Positions 24,115-33,547 of a stretch of DNA of 35,468 nt are shown here, in pieces. The notes beneath the pieces are model-generated. The model saw nothing but the letters and a program-made list of their open reading frames with translations, searched no databases and was not told the DNA's origin. Position 1 is the first letter of the stretch, and each line of letters opens with the position of its first letter. The position numbers were made by a program, and so were the translations under genes. Source of the DNA: JAZDKP01 sp043802925 (lineage in GTDB: Bacteria; Fibrobacterota; OXYB2-FULL-49-7; JAEUSG01). The stretch is from contig JAZDKP010000223.1 in NCBI GenBank assembly GCA_043802925.1, positions 1 to 35,468 of the forward strand, read 5' to 3'.

Positions 24115-24342
24115 TTACTTGAGTTCGTTGAGCATCTGGTTGAGTTCGTTCACCTTCCGCTGGAGCTTTTCACGCCGGCCCTCACGCTGTTTGACATAGG
24201 TCCGCACAATCATGGCGAGGATGATGAGGAAGATGATGTTTTCGATGAGCACGGAAGTGACGGCCACGGAATCGCCGCCGAGGATATCGAACACAATCTT
24301 AAAGATGGCGAGGGTACAGAGCGAATAGACAAGGATGCGCAT
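24115..24342 (-). CDS. Two-TM protein with C-terminal coiled coil (75 aa)
   Basis: Two membrane segments (LVYSLCTLAIFKIVFDIL and VLIENIIFLIILAMIVRTYV) are followed by a charged coiled-coil tail (REKLQRKVNELNQMLNELK). The ATG directly abuts the stop of the upstream gene of the same architecture. The two are probably paralogues and may assemble together. No family recognised. Confidence 0.55.
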   Translation of the reverse strand: MRILVYSLCTLAIFKIVFDILGGDSVAVTSVLIENIIFLIILAMIVRTYVKQREGRREKLQRKVNELNQMLNELK

Positions 24343-24630
24343 TTATTTGCCCTCCAGCCTTCGGAGGCGGCGTTCCATCTCGTCGAGTTTGTTCCAGATC
24401 GTGTCGGTTCTCTTTTTTTCGATACGGGAAAAAAGATCGTTGATCTGGATTTCAAGGTGTTCGAGGAGACCCTGGTTCTCCTTTCCCTTAATACGGAGGA
24501 GCATGAAGATACCAAGTCCCAGGATAAGCACATTCCAGAGGTGCCGGAAGATGATGTACGGGAGCATGCCGCTGTCAATGGCAAAGCTAAGGAAGCCGAA
24601 CACTAGGAGGATGAGGCACCAGAATATCAT
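24343..24630 (-). CDS. Two-TM protein with C-terminal coiled coil (95 aa)
   Basis: Two hydrophobic stretches (MIFWCLILLVFGFLSFAI and LWNVLILGLGIFMLL) are followed by a long charged helix (ENQGLLEHLEIQINDLFSRI, then DEMERRLRRLEGK). This is the same plan as the next gene. It is the first gene of the minus-strand block. No ribosome binding site is visible before the ATG, and a perfect AT palindrome ends 4 bases upstream, so translation may be from a near-leaderless transcript or from a later start. No function can be assigned. Confidence 0.55.
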   Translation of the reverse strand: MIFWCLILLVFGFLSFAIDSGMLPYIIFRHLWNVLILGLGIFMLLRIKGKENQGLLEHLEIQINDLFSRIEKKRTDTIWNKLDEMERRLRRLEGK

Positions 24631-24634
24631 AGAG

Positions 24635-24657
24635 TAAAAAATAGTTACTATTTTTTA
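24635..24657. promoter_or_regulatory. Perfect AT palindrome at the head of the envelope block
   Basis: TAAAAAATAG (24635-24644) and CTATTTTTTA (24648-24657) are exact inverted copies around TTA. The dyad ends 4 bases from the ATG of the first gene and covers the presumed -10, so it is a candidate operator. Confidence 0.5.
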
Positions 24658-24667
24658 TGCGTGTCAA
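24638..24667 (-). promoter_or_regulatory. Candidate promoter of the envelope block
   Basis: On the minus strand a consensus TTGACA lies at 24662-24667. An 18-base spacer leads to TATTTT at 24638-24643, inside the palindrome. A nearby TAATCGATTA palindrome (24688-24697), centred on CG, could be a second regulatory site and would suit a LacI-type protein. Confidence 0.4.
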
Positions 24668-24791
24668 ACATTAAACACTTCATGGATTAATCGATTAGCC
24701 TCCGGATAAAACCGCCAAAACCGCGTACGATGCGGTACGGCAATATTAATTCTTGATAAAGTGTCTTAAACCACCTATTTTTAAGGGATAT

Positions 24792-25118
24792 ATGGAACTC
24801 GACATTCAGGATTACCACGGTTTCAAACTCATTGCCATTAAAGGGCAGATCAGCCACCTAAAGGATTCCATCTCCCTGAAATCGCTGGTGAATTCACTGC
24901 TGGAGGATGCGCATTATAAAATAGCGCTCAACTTGAAGGAGCTGGAATACATCGACAGTGCGGCCATCAATGTCTTTATTTATACCAAAAGTCAGGTCGA
25001 AAAGGCGGGCGGAAGCTTCTGCATCGTGGAGCCCAATGACTATGTCCTGGATGTCATCAACGTGGTCGGCCTTGAGCAGTATTTCAAGATCATCCAGGAC
25101 AAGGACAAGCTGCGCTGA
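24792..25118 (+). CDS. STAS-domain protein (anti-sigma factor antagonist type)
   Basis: The ATG at 24792 has AAGGG 5 bases upstream, so the product has 108 residues. An earlier in-frame ATG at 24753 lacks a site. The whole protein is one STAS domain: MELDIQDYHGFKLIAIKG, LKSLVNSLLEDAHYKIALNL, ELEYIDSAAINVFIYTKSQV and FCIVEPNDYVLDVINVVGL. Such proteins bind anti-sigma factors or kinases of the RsbW type. Their usual phosphoserine is the second Ser of DSS-G. Here the motif is D-S-A-A, so that residue is alanine and classical phospho-switching may be lost. No kinase gene is adjacent. Monocistronic by spacing. Confidence 0.85.
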   Translation: MELDIQDYHGFKLIAIKGQISHLKDSISLKSLVNSLLEDAHYKIALNLKELEYIDSAAINVFIYTKSQVEKAGGSFCIVEPNDYVLDVINVVGLEQYFKIIQDKDKLR

Positions 25119-25210
25119 AGAAAAATGTAGCGTCTTCAATTGTCAATACTATATATTGTAGATATCCGGCGTTGCACTCCGGTGCTGTTGTTCAAACAGG
25201 CGCAAAGTTA

Positions 25211-25239
25211 TTGACTTGTCGAAAACTTAATCATATAAT
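25211..25239 (+). promoter_or_regulatory. Strong sigma70 promoter of the M23 peptidase operon
   Basis: TTGACT (25211-25216), a 17-base spacer and a perfect TATAAT (25234-25239) lie 40 bases before the peptidase start. This is the best promoter match in the window. Confidence 0.7.
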
Positions 25240-25278
25240 TACTTAAAAGAGGTTCTTAACACGCTCCAGGCACTATAG

Positions 25279-26199
25279 ATGGAAAAGGTGACAATCCTTC
25301 TGCCGGATATCTCCATACGGAGGGCAACGGTTCGTCTGACCGTACCGTGTGTCTTTTTGACCTTGGGAATGACCCTCTGCTGTGTGCTGCTCGTGTTCGC
25401 GGCCAAAAACATCTTCCTTATCTCCCAAATCGTCGCGGTCAAGGGACTCGGCCGGTTCGAAACGCTGAAAAGCCGCCACCTCGGGAACGAGCTCCGCTTC
25501 ATCCATAAAACATCCACGGGCTTCGAGAGCGACATCAACGCCATCTTCCAGTTCGACGACCACATCCGGCTCTTGTACGGGCTCAAACCCGTGCACGAGG
25601 ACGTGCGAGAGGTCGGCATCGGCGGCCCGTCCGCCTGGGAGGGCAACATCCGCCTCCTCGACGACCGCAGGGAGCAGGAAGTCGGCGAGCTTAAAACCCG
25701 GATCGACAAGATGCTGCGCCAGACGGAACTCGAACTCAGCAGCATCAGCGAAACGCACCGTGTGGTCACAGCCACCAAAAAACGGCTCCGCCATTTTCCC
25801 TCGGTCATGCCCGTGTTCGGCCGGCTCACCTCCCTCTTCGGCAACCGGCTGCACCCGGTTCAGCATGTGTACATCGACCACACCGGAATCGACATCGCTA
25901 ACGAACCCTGGACCCCGGTTTACGCCACAGCCGATGGAATCATCTCCTTTACTGACTACATGGCCGGTTACGGCAACCTCATCATTCTGTCGCACGGCTA
26001 CGGTTACACCTCCTTCTACGGCCACCTCAAGGAATTCGCGGTGCGCCAGAACCAGTTTGTGACGCGGGGCGAACTCCTCGGCTACCTGGGCAGCACCGAT
26101 GTGACCACCGGGCCCCACCTCCATTACGAAATCCGGCGTAACGGAAAGCCCGTGGACCCGCTCGATTTCGTCTATCCCCTCTCCACGGTCATGAACTAA
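25279..26199 (+). CDS. Membrane-anchored M23 peptidase (LytM type)
   Basis: The 306-residue protein starts with a basic cytoplasmic tail and a membrane anchor at about 21-42 (TVPCVFLTLGMTLCCVLLVF). A helical stretch (about 125-170) leads to the peptidase domain. Catalytic and zinc motifs are complete: H201-x-G-x-D205 in DHTGIDIA, H239 in LSHGYGY, H249 in YGHLKEF, and H280-x-H282 in GPHLHYEI. Family members cut peptidoglycan cross-bridges or activate amidases. Intact motifs suggest real hydrolase activity in the periplasm. The ribosome binding site is weak (CAGG). A PorV-like gene starts 28 bases downstream and tilS follows, all on one strand. Confidence 0.9.
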   Translation: MEKVTILLPDISIRRATVRLTVPCVFLTLGMTLCCVLLVFAAKNIFLISQIVAVKGLGRFETLKSRHLGNELRFIHKTSTGFESDINAIFQFDDHIRLLYGLKPVHEDVREVGIGGPSAWEGNIRLLDDRREQEVGELKTRIDKMLRQTELELSSISETHRVVTATKKRLRHFPSVMPVFGRLTSLFGNRLHPVQHVYIDHTGIDIANEPWTPVYATADGIISFTDYMAGYGNLIILSHGYGYTSFYGHLKEFAVRQNQFVTRGELLGYLGSTDVTTGPHLHYEIRRNGKPVDPLDFVYPLSTVMN

Positions 26200-26227
26200 G
26201 GACCGAGGGCATCAAGGTGCTCGGGAT

Positions 26228-27274
26228 ATGGCAAAGCCACTTCTAATTCTTTTTGCAGTGGCGTGCCTCGGGACCGCGGCCTTTGCCGAGGGCACCGCGG
26301 AATTTGAGTACATTCCCCGTGGCGCGCGCGCGGACGCCATGGGCGGTACGGGCTGCGCGGCCCCGGCCGACGCCTTTGCCCCTTTCTACAACCCGGCCGG
26401 GCCCGCACTGCTCAAGGACTGGCAGGCGGCCTTTGAATACGCGCCGCTCTGGGACCAGGGCGACAACTTCACCTCCTTCGCGGCCGTGCTGCCGCTTCCG
26501 CAGAACCGGCTCGCCATGGCCGCAAGCTATTCGCGCTTCCAGACCGGCGATATCCCCTACTTCGGTGAACTCGAGGGTGGGGACGATGTTGAGGCACGCA
26601 ACAACAATATCGCACTGCGCTCCTCGGGCGTGCCGCTTGGCGCGTTCACGGCCTCTTCGGACCTCCTCTCCCTCTCCCTCGCCAAATGGACAACGCGCGA
26701 ACTCTCGCAGGAGGTCTTTTACAAGCTGACGGTTCCCGTCACCTTGAGCGCGGGCGGCGCTTTCAAGTTCTACCGCCAGAATTTCGCGTTTGACCCGGCG
26801 CTGGGCCAACCCGACTACGAAGGGCACGCGCTCGACATCGACCTCGGCGGCCTCCTCGCCTTCACCCTCGACAAGGACCTCAACACCGGGCTTCCCACCA
26901 AGTCCTTTTCCGCGGGGATGACCCTCAAGAACGCGCTCCGTTCCTCCGTGGCTTACAACAGCAGCCGCAACTATGAAGACCCGGGTGAACGCATCCGGTT
27001 GCTCGGTTTCGCGTACACACACGCCCTTCCCGCATTTTCAAGCCGCGCGGTCCTGACACTCGACCTGGTGCGCCGCGCCGACGAACAGGTCCAGCGCTTT
27101 GGCGCGGAGTACGCTTTCCGCGAGCTGCTCTTTCTGCGCGCCGGTTACCTCGACCACGGCACCACCGCGGGCGTGGGCATCCAGTGGCGCTTTGTGCGCG
27201 TGGATTATTCCTACCGCTACCACGAGCTCTCGAGCACCCCATACCGCATCAGTCTCAACATCCGCAGGCCATGA
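26228..27274 (+). CDS. PorV/PorQ-like outer-membrane beta-barrel
   Basis: The 348-residue protein has a signal peptide (MAKPLLILFAVACLGTAAFA) and the family N-terminal block IPRGARADAMGGTGCAAPAD followed by FYNPAGPALL. The remainder is alternating amphipathic strands, ending RISLNIRRP. UPF0164/PorV-type barrels include the T9SS shuttle and cargo-release components. Unlike the other copy (18515-20728), it has no inserted domain. It overlaps the tilS ATG by 4 bases, so it is cotranscribed with a tRNA-modifying enzyme, an arrangement without an obvious functional reason. Confidence 0.78.
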   Translation: MAKPLLILFAVACLGTAAFAEGTAEFEYIPRGARADAMGGTGCAAPADAFAPFYNPAGPALLKDWQAAFEYAPLWDQGDNFTSFAAVLPLPQNRLAMAASYSRFQTGDIPYFGELEGGDDVEARNNNIALRSSGVPLGAFTASSDLLSLSLAKWTTRELSQEVFYKLTVPVTLSAGGAFKFYRQNFAFDPALGQPDYEGHALDIDLGGLLAFTLDKDLNTGLPTKSFSAGMTLKNALRSSVAYNSSRNYEDPGERIRLLGFAYTHALPAFSSRAVLTLDLVRRADEQVQRFGAEYAFRELLFLRAGYLDHGTTAGVGIQWRFVRVDYSYRYHELSSTPYRISLNIRRP

Positions 27275-28608
27275 CCGGCAAGGCGCTGCGTTTCCTCCGC
27301 GACCGCACTCTGCTTTCCCGGAACAGCGCTGTTCTTCTCGCGGTCTCAGGCGGCGCGGATTCCACGGCCCTGCTCCTGTTCTTCGTAAAGAAACTGATGC
27401 GCCCTTTCAACCTTCGTCTGGGCGTGGCGCATTTCAACCACGGCCTGCGCGGAAAAGAATCGGACCGGGATGCGGCATTTGTTGAATCGCTCGCAAGGAA
27501 ACACACGCTCCCCTTTTATTGCGAAAAACGCGTTGTCAAGCCCCTCAAAGGAGAATCACCCGAGGAGGCATGCCGCCGGCTGCGCTACGCGTTCCTCGAA
27601 TCCGTGGCGGATGCGCACGGCTACGACCGCATCGCAACCGCGCACCACGCGGACGACCAGGCCGAGACCCTGCTGATGCGCCTGTTGACGGGCACGGGGC
27701 TGTCAGGCTTGTCAGGCATTCGGGCAAAGAACGGCCGTATTATCAGGCCCCTGTTGTCCGTCACGCGCCAGGAAATTCTCGAATACCTGTCTAAAAACAA
27801 ACAGCCCTTCCGCACGGACAAAAGCAATGCGGATATCCATTTTTTGCGCAACCGCATCCGGCATCGGCTGCTGCCGCTGTTGACACGGGAGTTCGGCCCG
27901 CACGTTGTGGGCACACTGTCGCGGCTCGCGGACAATGCGGCCGCGGACTTTGCCGTGACACCGGAAGGGGCCTTTGCGCTGCTCAATCTTGTCATGTACG
28001 AAAAAACAGCTGCCGCCATCCGTTTAAACCGGCCCGCGCTTTCGGGGCTTCCGGGGATTCTTTTCCGTCCGGTCATTGAATCAGCCCTGAAATGGATGGG
28101 CGCATCGAGGCTCTCGGCACGCCACTTCCATTCGATTCATGCATTGCTCGAAGGGGATGCCAATACCGAATTCCAACTCCCGGGCGGGCTTATCGCTGTC
28201 CGCACCAACGACACTCTGGATATCTGCAAAGGCAAAAAGCCGGAAACCGTTGCCACGCGTCCGCCCGCCTATACGATTGAAACCATCCCCTGCACAGGCA
28301 AAATTTCATTCCCTTCCGAAAACGCGCCCCTCGCCTATTTCGACGCGGAGAAGCTGAAAGGGAAAATCCGCGTCCGGTTCCGAAAGAACGGCGACCGGTT
28401 CCACCCGCTGGGCGCGCCGGGCGCAATGAAACTCCAGGATTTTCTGGTGAACCGCAAAGTGCCGCGGGAAGAACGCGACACGCTGCCGCTCGTGACCTGC
28501 GGCAACCACATCGCCTGGATCCCAGGCCACCGCATCTCCGAGGCCTTCAAGGTGGATGAAAAGACCCAGATAATGGTAATCGTAAAAATCGCGACCACCA
28601 TGAATTAA
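27271..28608 (+). CDS. tilS: tRNA(Ile)-lysidine synthase TilS
   Basis: TilS adds lysine to cytidine 34 of the CAU-anticodon tRNA(Ile), using ATP. The 445-residue protein has the PP-loop AVSGGADSTAL (residues 24-34), then AHFNHGLRGKESDRD, ATAHHADDQAETLLMRL and IRPLLSVTRQEILEYL with FLRNRIRHRLLPLL, all diagnostic. The C-terminal domain contains VRFRKNGDRFHPLGAPGAMKLQDFLVNRKVPRE. I choose the ATG overlapping the PorV-like stop (ATGA). A longer in-frame reading starts inside that gene and lacks homology. In many genomes tilS lies close to ftsH. Here an accessory islet separates them. Confidence 0.95.
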   Translation: MTGKALRFLRDRTLLSRNSAVLLAVSGGADSTALLLFFVKKLMRPFNLRLGVAHFNHGLRGKESDRDAAFVESLARKHTLPFYCEKRVVKPLKGESPEEACRRLRYAFLESVADAHGYDRIATAHHADDQAETLLMRLLTGTGLSGLSGIRAKNGRIIRPLLSVTRQEILEYLSKNKQPFRTDKSNADIHFLRNRIRHRLLPLLTREFGPHVVGTLSRLADNAAADFAVTPEGAFALLNLVMYEKTAAAIRLNRPALSGLPGILFRPVIESALKWMGASRLSARHFHSIHALLEGDANTEFQLPGGLIAVRTNDTLDICKGKKPETVATRPPAYTIETIPCTGKISFPSENAPLAYFDAEKLKGKIRVRFRKNGDRFHPLGAPGAMKLQDFLVNRKVPREERDTLPLVTCGNHIAWIPGHRISEAFKVDEKTQIMVIVKIATTMN

Positions 28609-28672
28609 TCTACCGGCCGAAGCAAGACAAAGCCGCTATGGAAAAAAACCAGGGAAAAGTGTATTTTAGAGA

Positions 28673-28681
28673 TGTTATACT
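28673..28681 (+). promoter_or_regulatory. Extended -10 element of the DUF4160/DUF2442 pair
   Basis: TGTTATACT fits an extended -10 (TG, one base, TATACT) directly before the AAAAGGA site and the ATG at 28696. The ten bases GTTATACTCA at 28674-28683 recur in both arms of the palindrome at 30312-30348. Confidence 0.45.
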
Positions 28682-28695
28682 CAAAAGGATATGTC

Positions 28696-28932
28696 ATGCC
28701 GACCATCCTGCGGATTGGATCTTTTCGGTTTCACTTTTATTCCGATGAAGGAAGCGAACCGCCGCACATCCATATCGCCATGTCCGACGGCGAATGCAAG
28801 TTCTGGCTGGCGCCCGTTTCTCTTGCGGGCAACAAGGGCGTTTCACAGGCCGACCTTCGCCGAATTGAAAAATTAGTCTATGAACATGGCAACCTTTTAA
28901 GGGAGAAATACCATGAATATTTCCACCTATGA
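28696..28932 (+). CDS. DUF4160 protein (toxin-antitoxin-like pair, first gene)
   Basis: The 78-residue protein matches DUF4160: MPTILRIGSFRFHFYSDEGS, EPPHIHIAMSDGECKFWLAP, then a helical LRRIEKLVYEHGNLLREKY and EYFHL. The ATG at 28696 has AAAAGGA about 7 bases upstream. An in-frame ATG at 28672 has none. DUF4160 genes are nearly always followed by a DUF2442 gene, as here, and the pair is often listed with toxin-antitoxin modules without proven activity. It overlaps the next gene by 20 bases. Its base composition is less GC-rich than tilS. Confidence 0.88.
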   Translation: MPTILRIGSFRFHFYSDEGSEPPHIHIAMSDGECKFWLAPVSLAGNKGVSQADLRRIEKLVYEHGNLLREKYHEYFHL

Positions 28933-29179
28933 GAAAACGGTCACCACAGAGCCCGCGGCCATGCGCGCATGGACGGAAGGAAGAACGATCTTCATCGAGC
29001 TGACGGATGGACGCATCATCGGTTTTCCAGCTGAAAAGTTCACACTACTGAAAAAAGCCTCAACGGACGAACTAAAAGGGGTTGAAATCAGATTGAACGG
29101 CCATGCGTTGCGCTGGGAAAAACTGGATGAAGATATCACGGTCCCGGGAATCGTTGCGGGTCATTTTCAATTACCATAA
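28913..29179 (+). CDS. DUF2442 protein (toxin-antitoxin-like pair, second gene)
   Basis: The 88-residue protein carries the DUF2442 core FIELTDGRIIGFPAEKFTLL, then VEIRLNGHALRWEKLDEDIT and VPGIVAGHF. The ATG has an excellent AAGGGAG site 7 bases upstream and lies inside the DUF4160 reading frame (20-base overlap). DUF2442 proteins are proposed DNA-binding or antitoxin-like partners of DUF4160. Function is not established. The next gene is convergent, 106 bases away, with no clear terminator in between. Confidence 0.88.
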   Translation: MNISTYEKTVTTEPAAMRAWTEGRTIFIELTDGRIIGFPAEKFTLLKKASTDELKGVEIRLNGHALRWEKLDEDITVPGIVAGHFQLP

Positions 29180-29285
29180 CCCCTGTTTTCCTGGTGTGGG
29201 CTAACACTGCAAAACGAGTAACCCTGAACTCCGTATGCGTTAACACTCCAATCTTTCTCTTCTATTAATCGGTCTGCGCAGTCCG

Positions 29286-30293
29286 CTATAGCTCAACACC
29301 GGCTTCTTTGCAGGCGGTCTGAAGTTTTTTCTTCCATCCGGTACCCCGCTGCTCCAAAGCATTCTTTGCAGATTCTATGTCGCCCGGACGGTCCTCATGC
29401 AAAACCTCCAGGAGTAGCCTTGCCTGGGCGATATCGTTCAGTTTTTTATCCGCTGCGGAGGCGCTTCTTTCCTGAGAAACAATCAGTTTGTGCAACGCAA
29501 ATCGCGCAGGCTGCGGAACCCTTACCAGAAAAGGTGTGCCGCAAATCAAGACCGCGTTGATCGAATTTTCGATGCAGTAATCCAGAAATTTGAGGGGCTG
29601 GGCCGCGGCATTGAAACGTGAAATAAAAACCGGTTTGTCGTGCGTTTTTATCTGCGAGGTCAACAGATCAATTCGCAGCGTTTTACCCCGAACGGCATAG
29701 GATGTGGAAGGTTCCTTGTTCGAAAGCCGCGGAACCGGAAAAAATCCCATCTGCAGGGATTCGATGGCCGAAGGAATATCCGCCTTTGCATGGGGAACCG
29801 CCAGTGCGACATGGTTATTCCCCGAAAAATCGATGTCGCGGGTGGCTGTGATCTTTTTATCGAACCGAACCCCAAGATGGGTTTCTAAAATCTGGAACGC
29901 CATGCTGCCGACCAACACCCCTCCGGCCTGAAAAACAGCGCAATCCGACAAACGGCTGATAATCCGTGCCATGTCCGGAATCACCGGACCGACATTGCCT
30001 GCCATGATCTGTGCTCCAAGCCGTTGAAACAAAGCAATGTCTACTGCGGCATTCTCTTTTCCCCGGAGCCGGACATCGATGAGTTTACGGATTTCGTCGC
30101 TGTCCGGGCCAAGGTATATCTGCATTCGTCCGCCGGGAAGGGTTGCCTGGAAATAATGATAGAAGATGTTTTTCACGGTCTTGGTGACGAAGTCCCCCGG
30201 AAGACTCGCGACACTTCGCATGTTTTCCGAGATTTCTAGCCGTTCGCGGAGACCCGCATATAATGCGATGGTTTCGCTGTCGATACGTTCCAT
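29286..30293 (-). CDS. GSU2403-family nucleotidyltransferase-fold protein
   Basis: I choose the ATG at 30291-30293 (AAGGA 8 bases upstream), giving 335 residues, over a TTG 18 bases earlier. A helical N-terminus (1-115) precedes the transferase core: GGVLVGSMAFQ with G129-S130, then ATRDIDFSGNN with D153 and D155 as the metal pair. The strand LRIDLL may provide the third acid. The C-terminal half includes PARFALHKLIVSQER and a helical end. Such proteins are often in defence islands or near toxin-antitoxin genes. The substrate is unknown. It is convergent with DUF2442 and has a 12-bp-arm palindrome in its promoter. Confidence 0.8.
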   Translation of the reverse strand: MERIDSETIALYAGLRERLEISENMRSVASLPGDFVTKTVKNIFYHYFQATLPGGRMQIYLGPDSDEIRKLIDVRLRGKENAAVDIALFQRLGAQIMAGNVGPVIPDMARIISRLSDCAVFQAGGVLVGSMAFQILETHLGVRFDKKITATRDIDFSGNNHVALAVPHAKADIPSAIESLQMGFFPVPRLSNKEPSTSYAVRGKTLRIDLLTSQIKTHDKPVFISRFNAAAQPLKFLDYCIENSINAVLICGTPFLVRVPQPARFALHKLIVSQERSASAADKKLNDIAQARLLLEVLHEDRPGDIESAKNALEQRGTGWKKKLQTACKEAGVEL

Positions 30294-30311
30294 TCGGTTT
30301 CCTTCTGACAA

Positions 30312-30348
30312 AAGTTATACTCAGTCTGATATTTATTGAGTATAACTT
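30312..30348. promoter_or_regulatory. Palindromic operator/promoter of the nucleotidyltransferase gene
   Basis: AAGTTATACTCA (30312-30323) and TGAGTATAACTT (30337-30348) are exact inverted copies, 12 bases each, around a 13-base spacer. The proximal arm contains TATAAC, a usable -10 on the minus strand, just upstream of the ribosome binding site, so a protein bound here would block initiation. Confidence 0.65.
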
Positions 30349-30571
30349 ATTTCAGCGGAAATCGCAATCTTTTTTCTTCGGCAATGCGACAGACCCGTTA
30401 AACAGTATTGTTAACCCCAATGATATATCGACACTTTATTTTTTGTTTAATTAATGATGAATTGACAGTCGGTTTCCCGGATTATTGCCATCCTAAAGCC
30501 TGCAAATTAATATATTTTACTCTTCTATTATTTAATACGCCTGTTTATTACGCATCATTACGGAGGTTGGT

Positions 30572-32701
<2,130 letters not shown>

Positions 32702-32707
32702 CACGCC

Positions 32708-33547
32708 ATGCGCATCGGGAACGCCACCTTCGACTTTTCGGAACGGCCCTGGCTTTTCGGCATCCTGAACGTCACCCCCGACTCCTTTTACGACCAAGGC
32801 CGTCACTTCAGCCCCGAGGCCGCGCTCGAACGGGCGCACGCGCTCGAGGCCGACGGCGCGGATATCATTGACGTGGGCGGCGAGTCCACGCGGCCGGGCA
32901 GCGAACCCGTGCCCGAAGAAGAAGAACTCCGGCGCGTCATACCCGTCATCCGCGCCCTGGCAGGCCGCGCCTCAGCGCCCATTTCCATCGACACCTGCAA
33001 ACCGGCCGTGGCAAAGGCCGCGCTCGAAGCGGGCGTCGCGATCATCAACTATGTGGGCGCCCTGTCACCGGACCCGGCCATGCTCGACCTCGCGGCCGCA
33101 GCCCGGGTGCCGATTGTCCTCATGCACATGCTGGGCACGCCGCGCACCATGCAGGAAAACCCCGTCTACGCGGACACGGTCCGCGAAGTGGGCGACGGGC
33201 TCCTTGGGCGCGCGCAGGAGGCTGAACAACGCGGTATCCCCGCGGACCGCATTATCCTGGATCCCGGCATCGGGTTTGGCAAACGGCTCGAAGACAACCT
33301 CGCGCTTATACGCGGCTTTACCCGGTTCATCAACGGCCGCTATCCCGTGATGATGGGCGCCTCACGAAAGCGGTTCATTGGGCTGCTCACAGGCCGGACA
33401 GACCCCGGGGAACGGCTGCACGGGAGCCTGGGCGCGGCCGCGGCCGCGGCCCTGCACGGCGCCCGTTTTTTACGCGTCCATGACGTGCGCGAAACCCGCG
33501 ATCTGCTCGCGGTCTTCTGCGCCTTACGGAGGGACCCGGAACCATGA
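32708..33547 (+). CDS. folP: Dihydropteroate synthase
   Basis: FolP condenses 4-aminobenzoate with the pterin pyrophosphate in folate synthesis. The 279-residue protein is a full-length TIM barrel with all family blocks: GILNVTPDSFYDQG (18-31), DVGGESTRPGSEPV (55-68), SIDT (93-96), MHMLGTPRTMQ (139-149), DPGIGFGK (185-192) and GASRKRFIGLL (217-227). The pterin-binding Asn (N114) is kept, but the usual INDV here reads INYV. The gene starts 6 bases after ftsH and overlaps cdaA by 4 bases. Sulfonamide-target residues look ordinary. Confidence 0.95.
   Translation: MRIGNATFDFSERPWLFGILNVTPDSFYDQGRHFSPEAALERAHALEADGADIIDVGGESTRPGSEPVPEEEELRRVIPVIRALAGRASAPISIDTCKPAVAKAALEAGVAIINYVGALSPDPAMLDLAAAARVPIVLMHMLGTPRTMQENPVYADTVREVGDGLLGRAQEAEQRGIPADRIILDPGIGFGKRLEDNLALIRGFTRFINGRYPVMMGASRKRFIGLLTGRTDPGERLHGSLGAAAAAALHGARFLRVHDVRETRDLLAVFCALRRDPEP

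Noticed and set aside
24753..24781. TTGATA, 17 bases, TATTTT before the STAS gene
   Set aside because: The implied start would be about 4 bases before ATG and would remove the visible ribosome binding site. A true promoter is probably further upstream.
30390..30430. A possible heat-shock promoter (CCCCAATG) before ftsH
   Set aside because: Only a loose match to the sigma32 -10, with no convincing CTTGAA partner.
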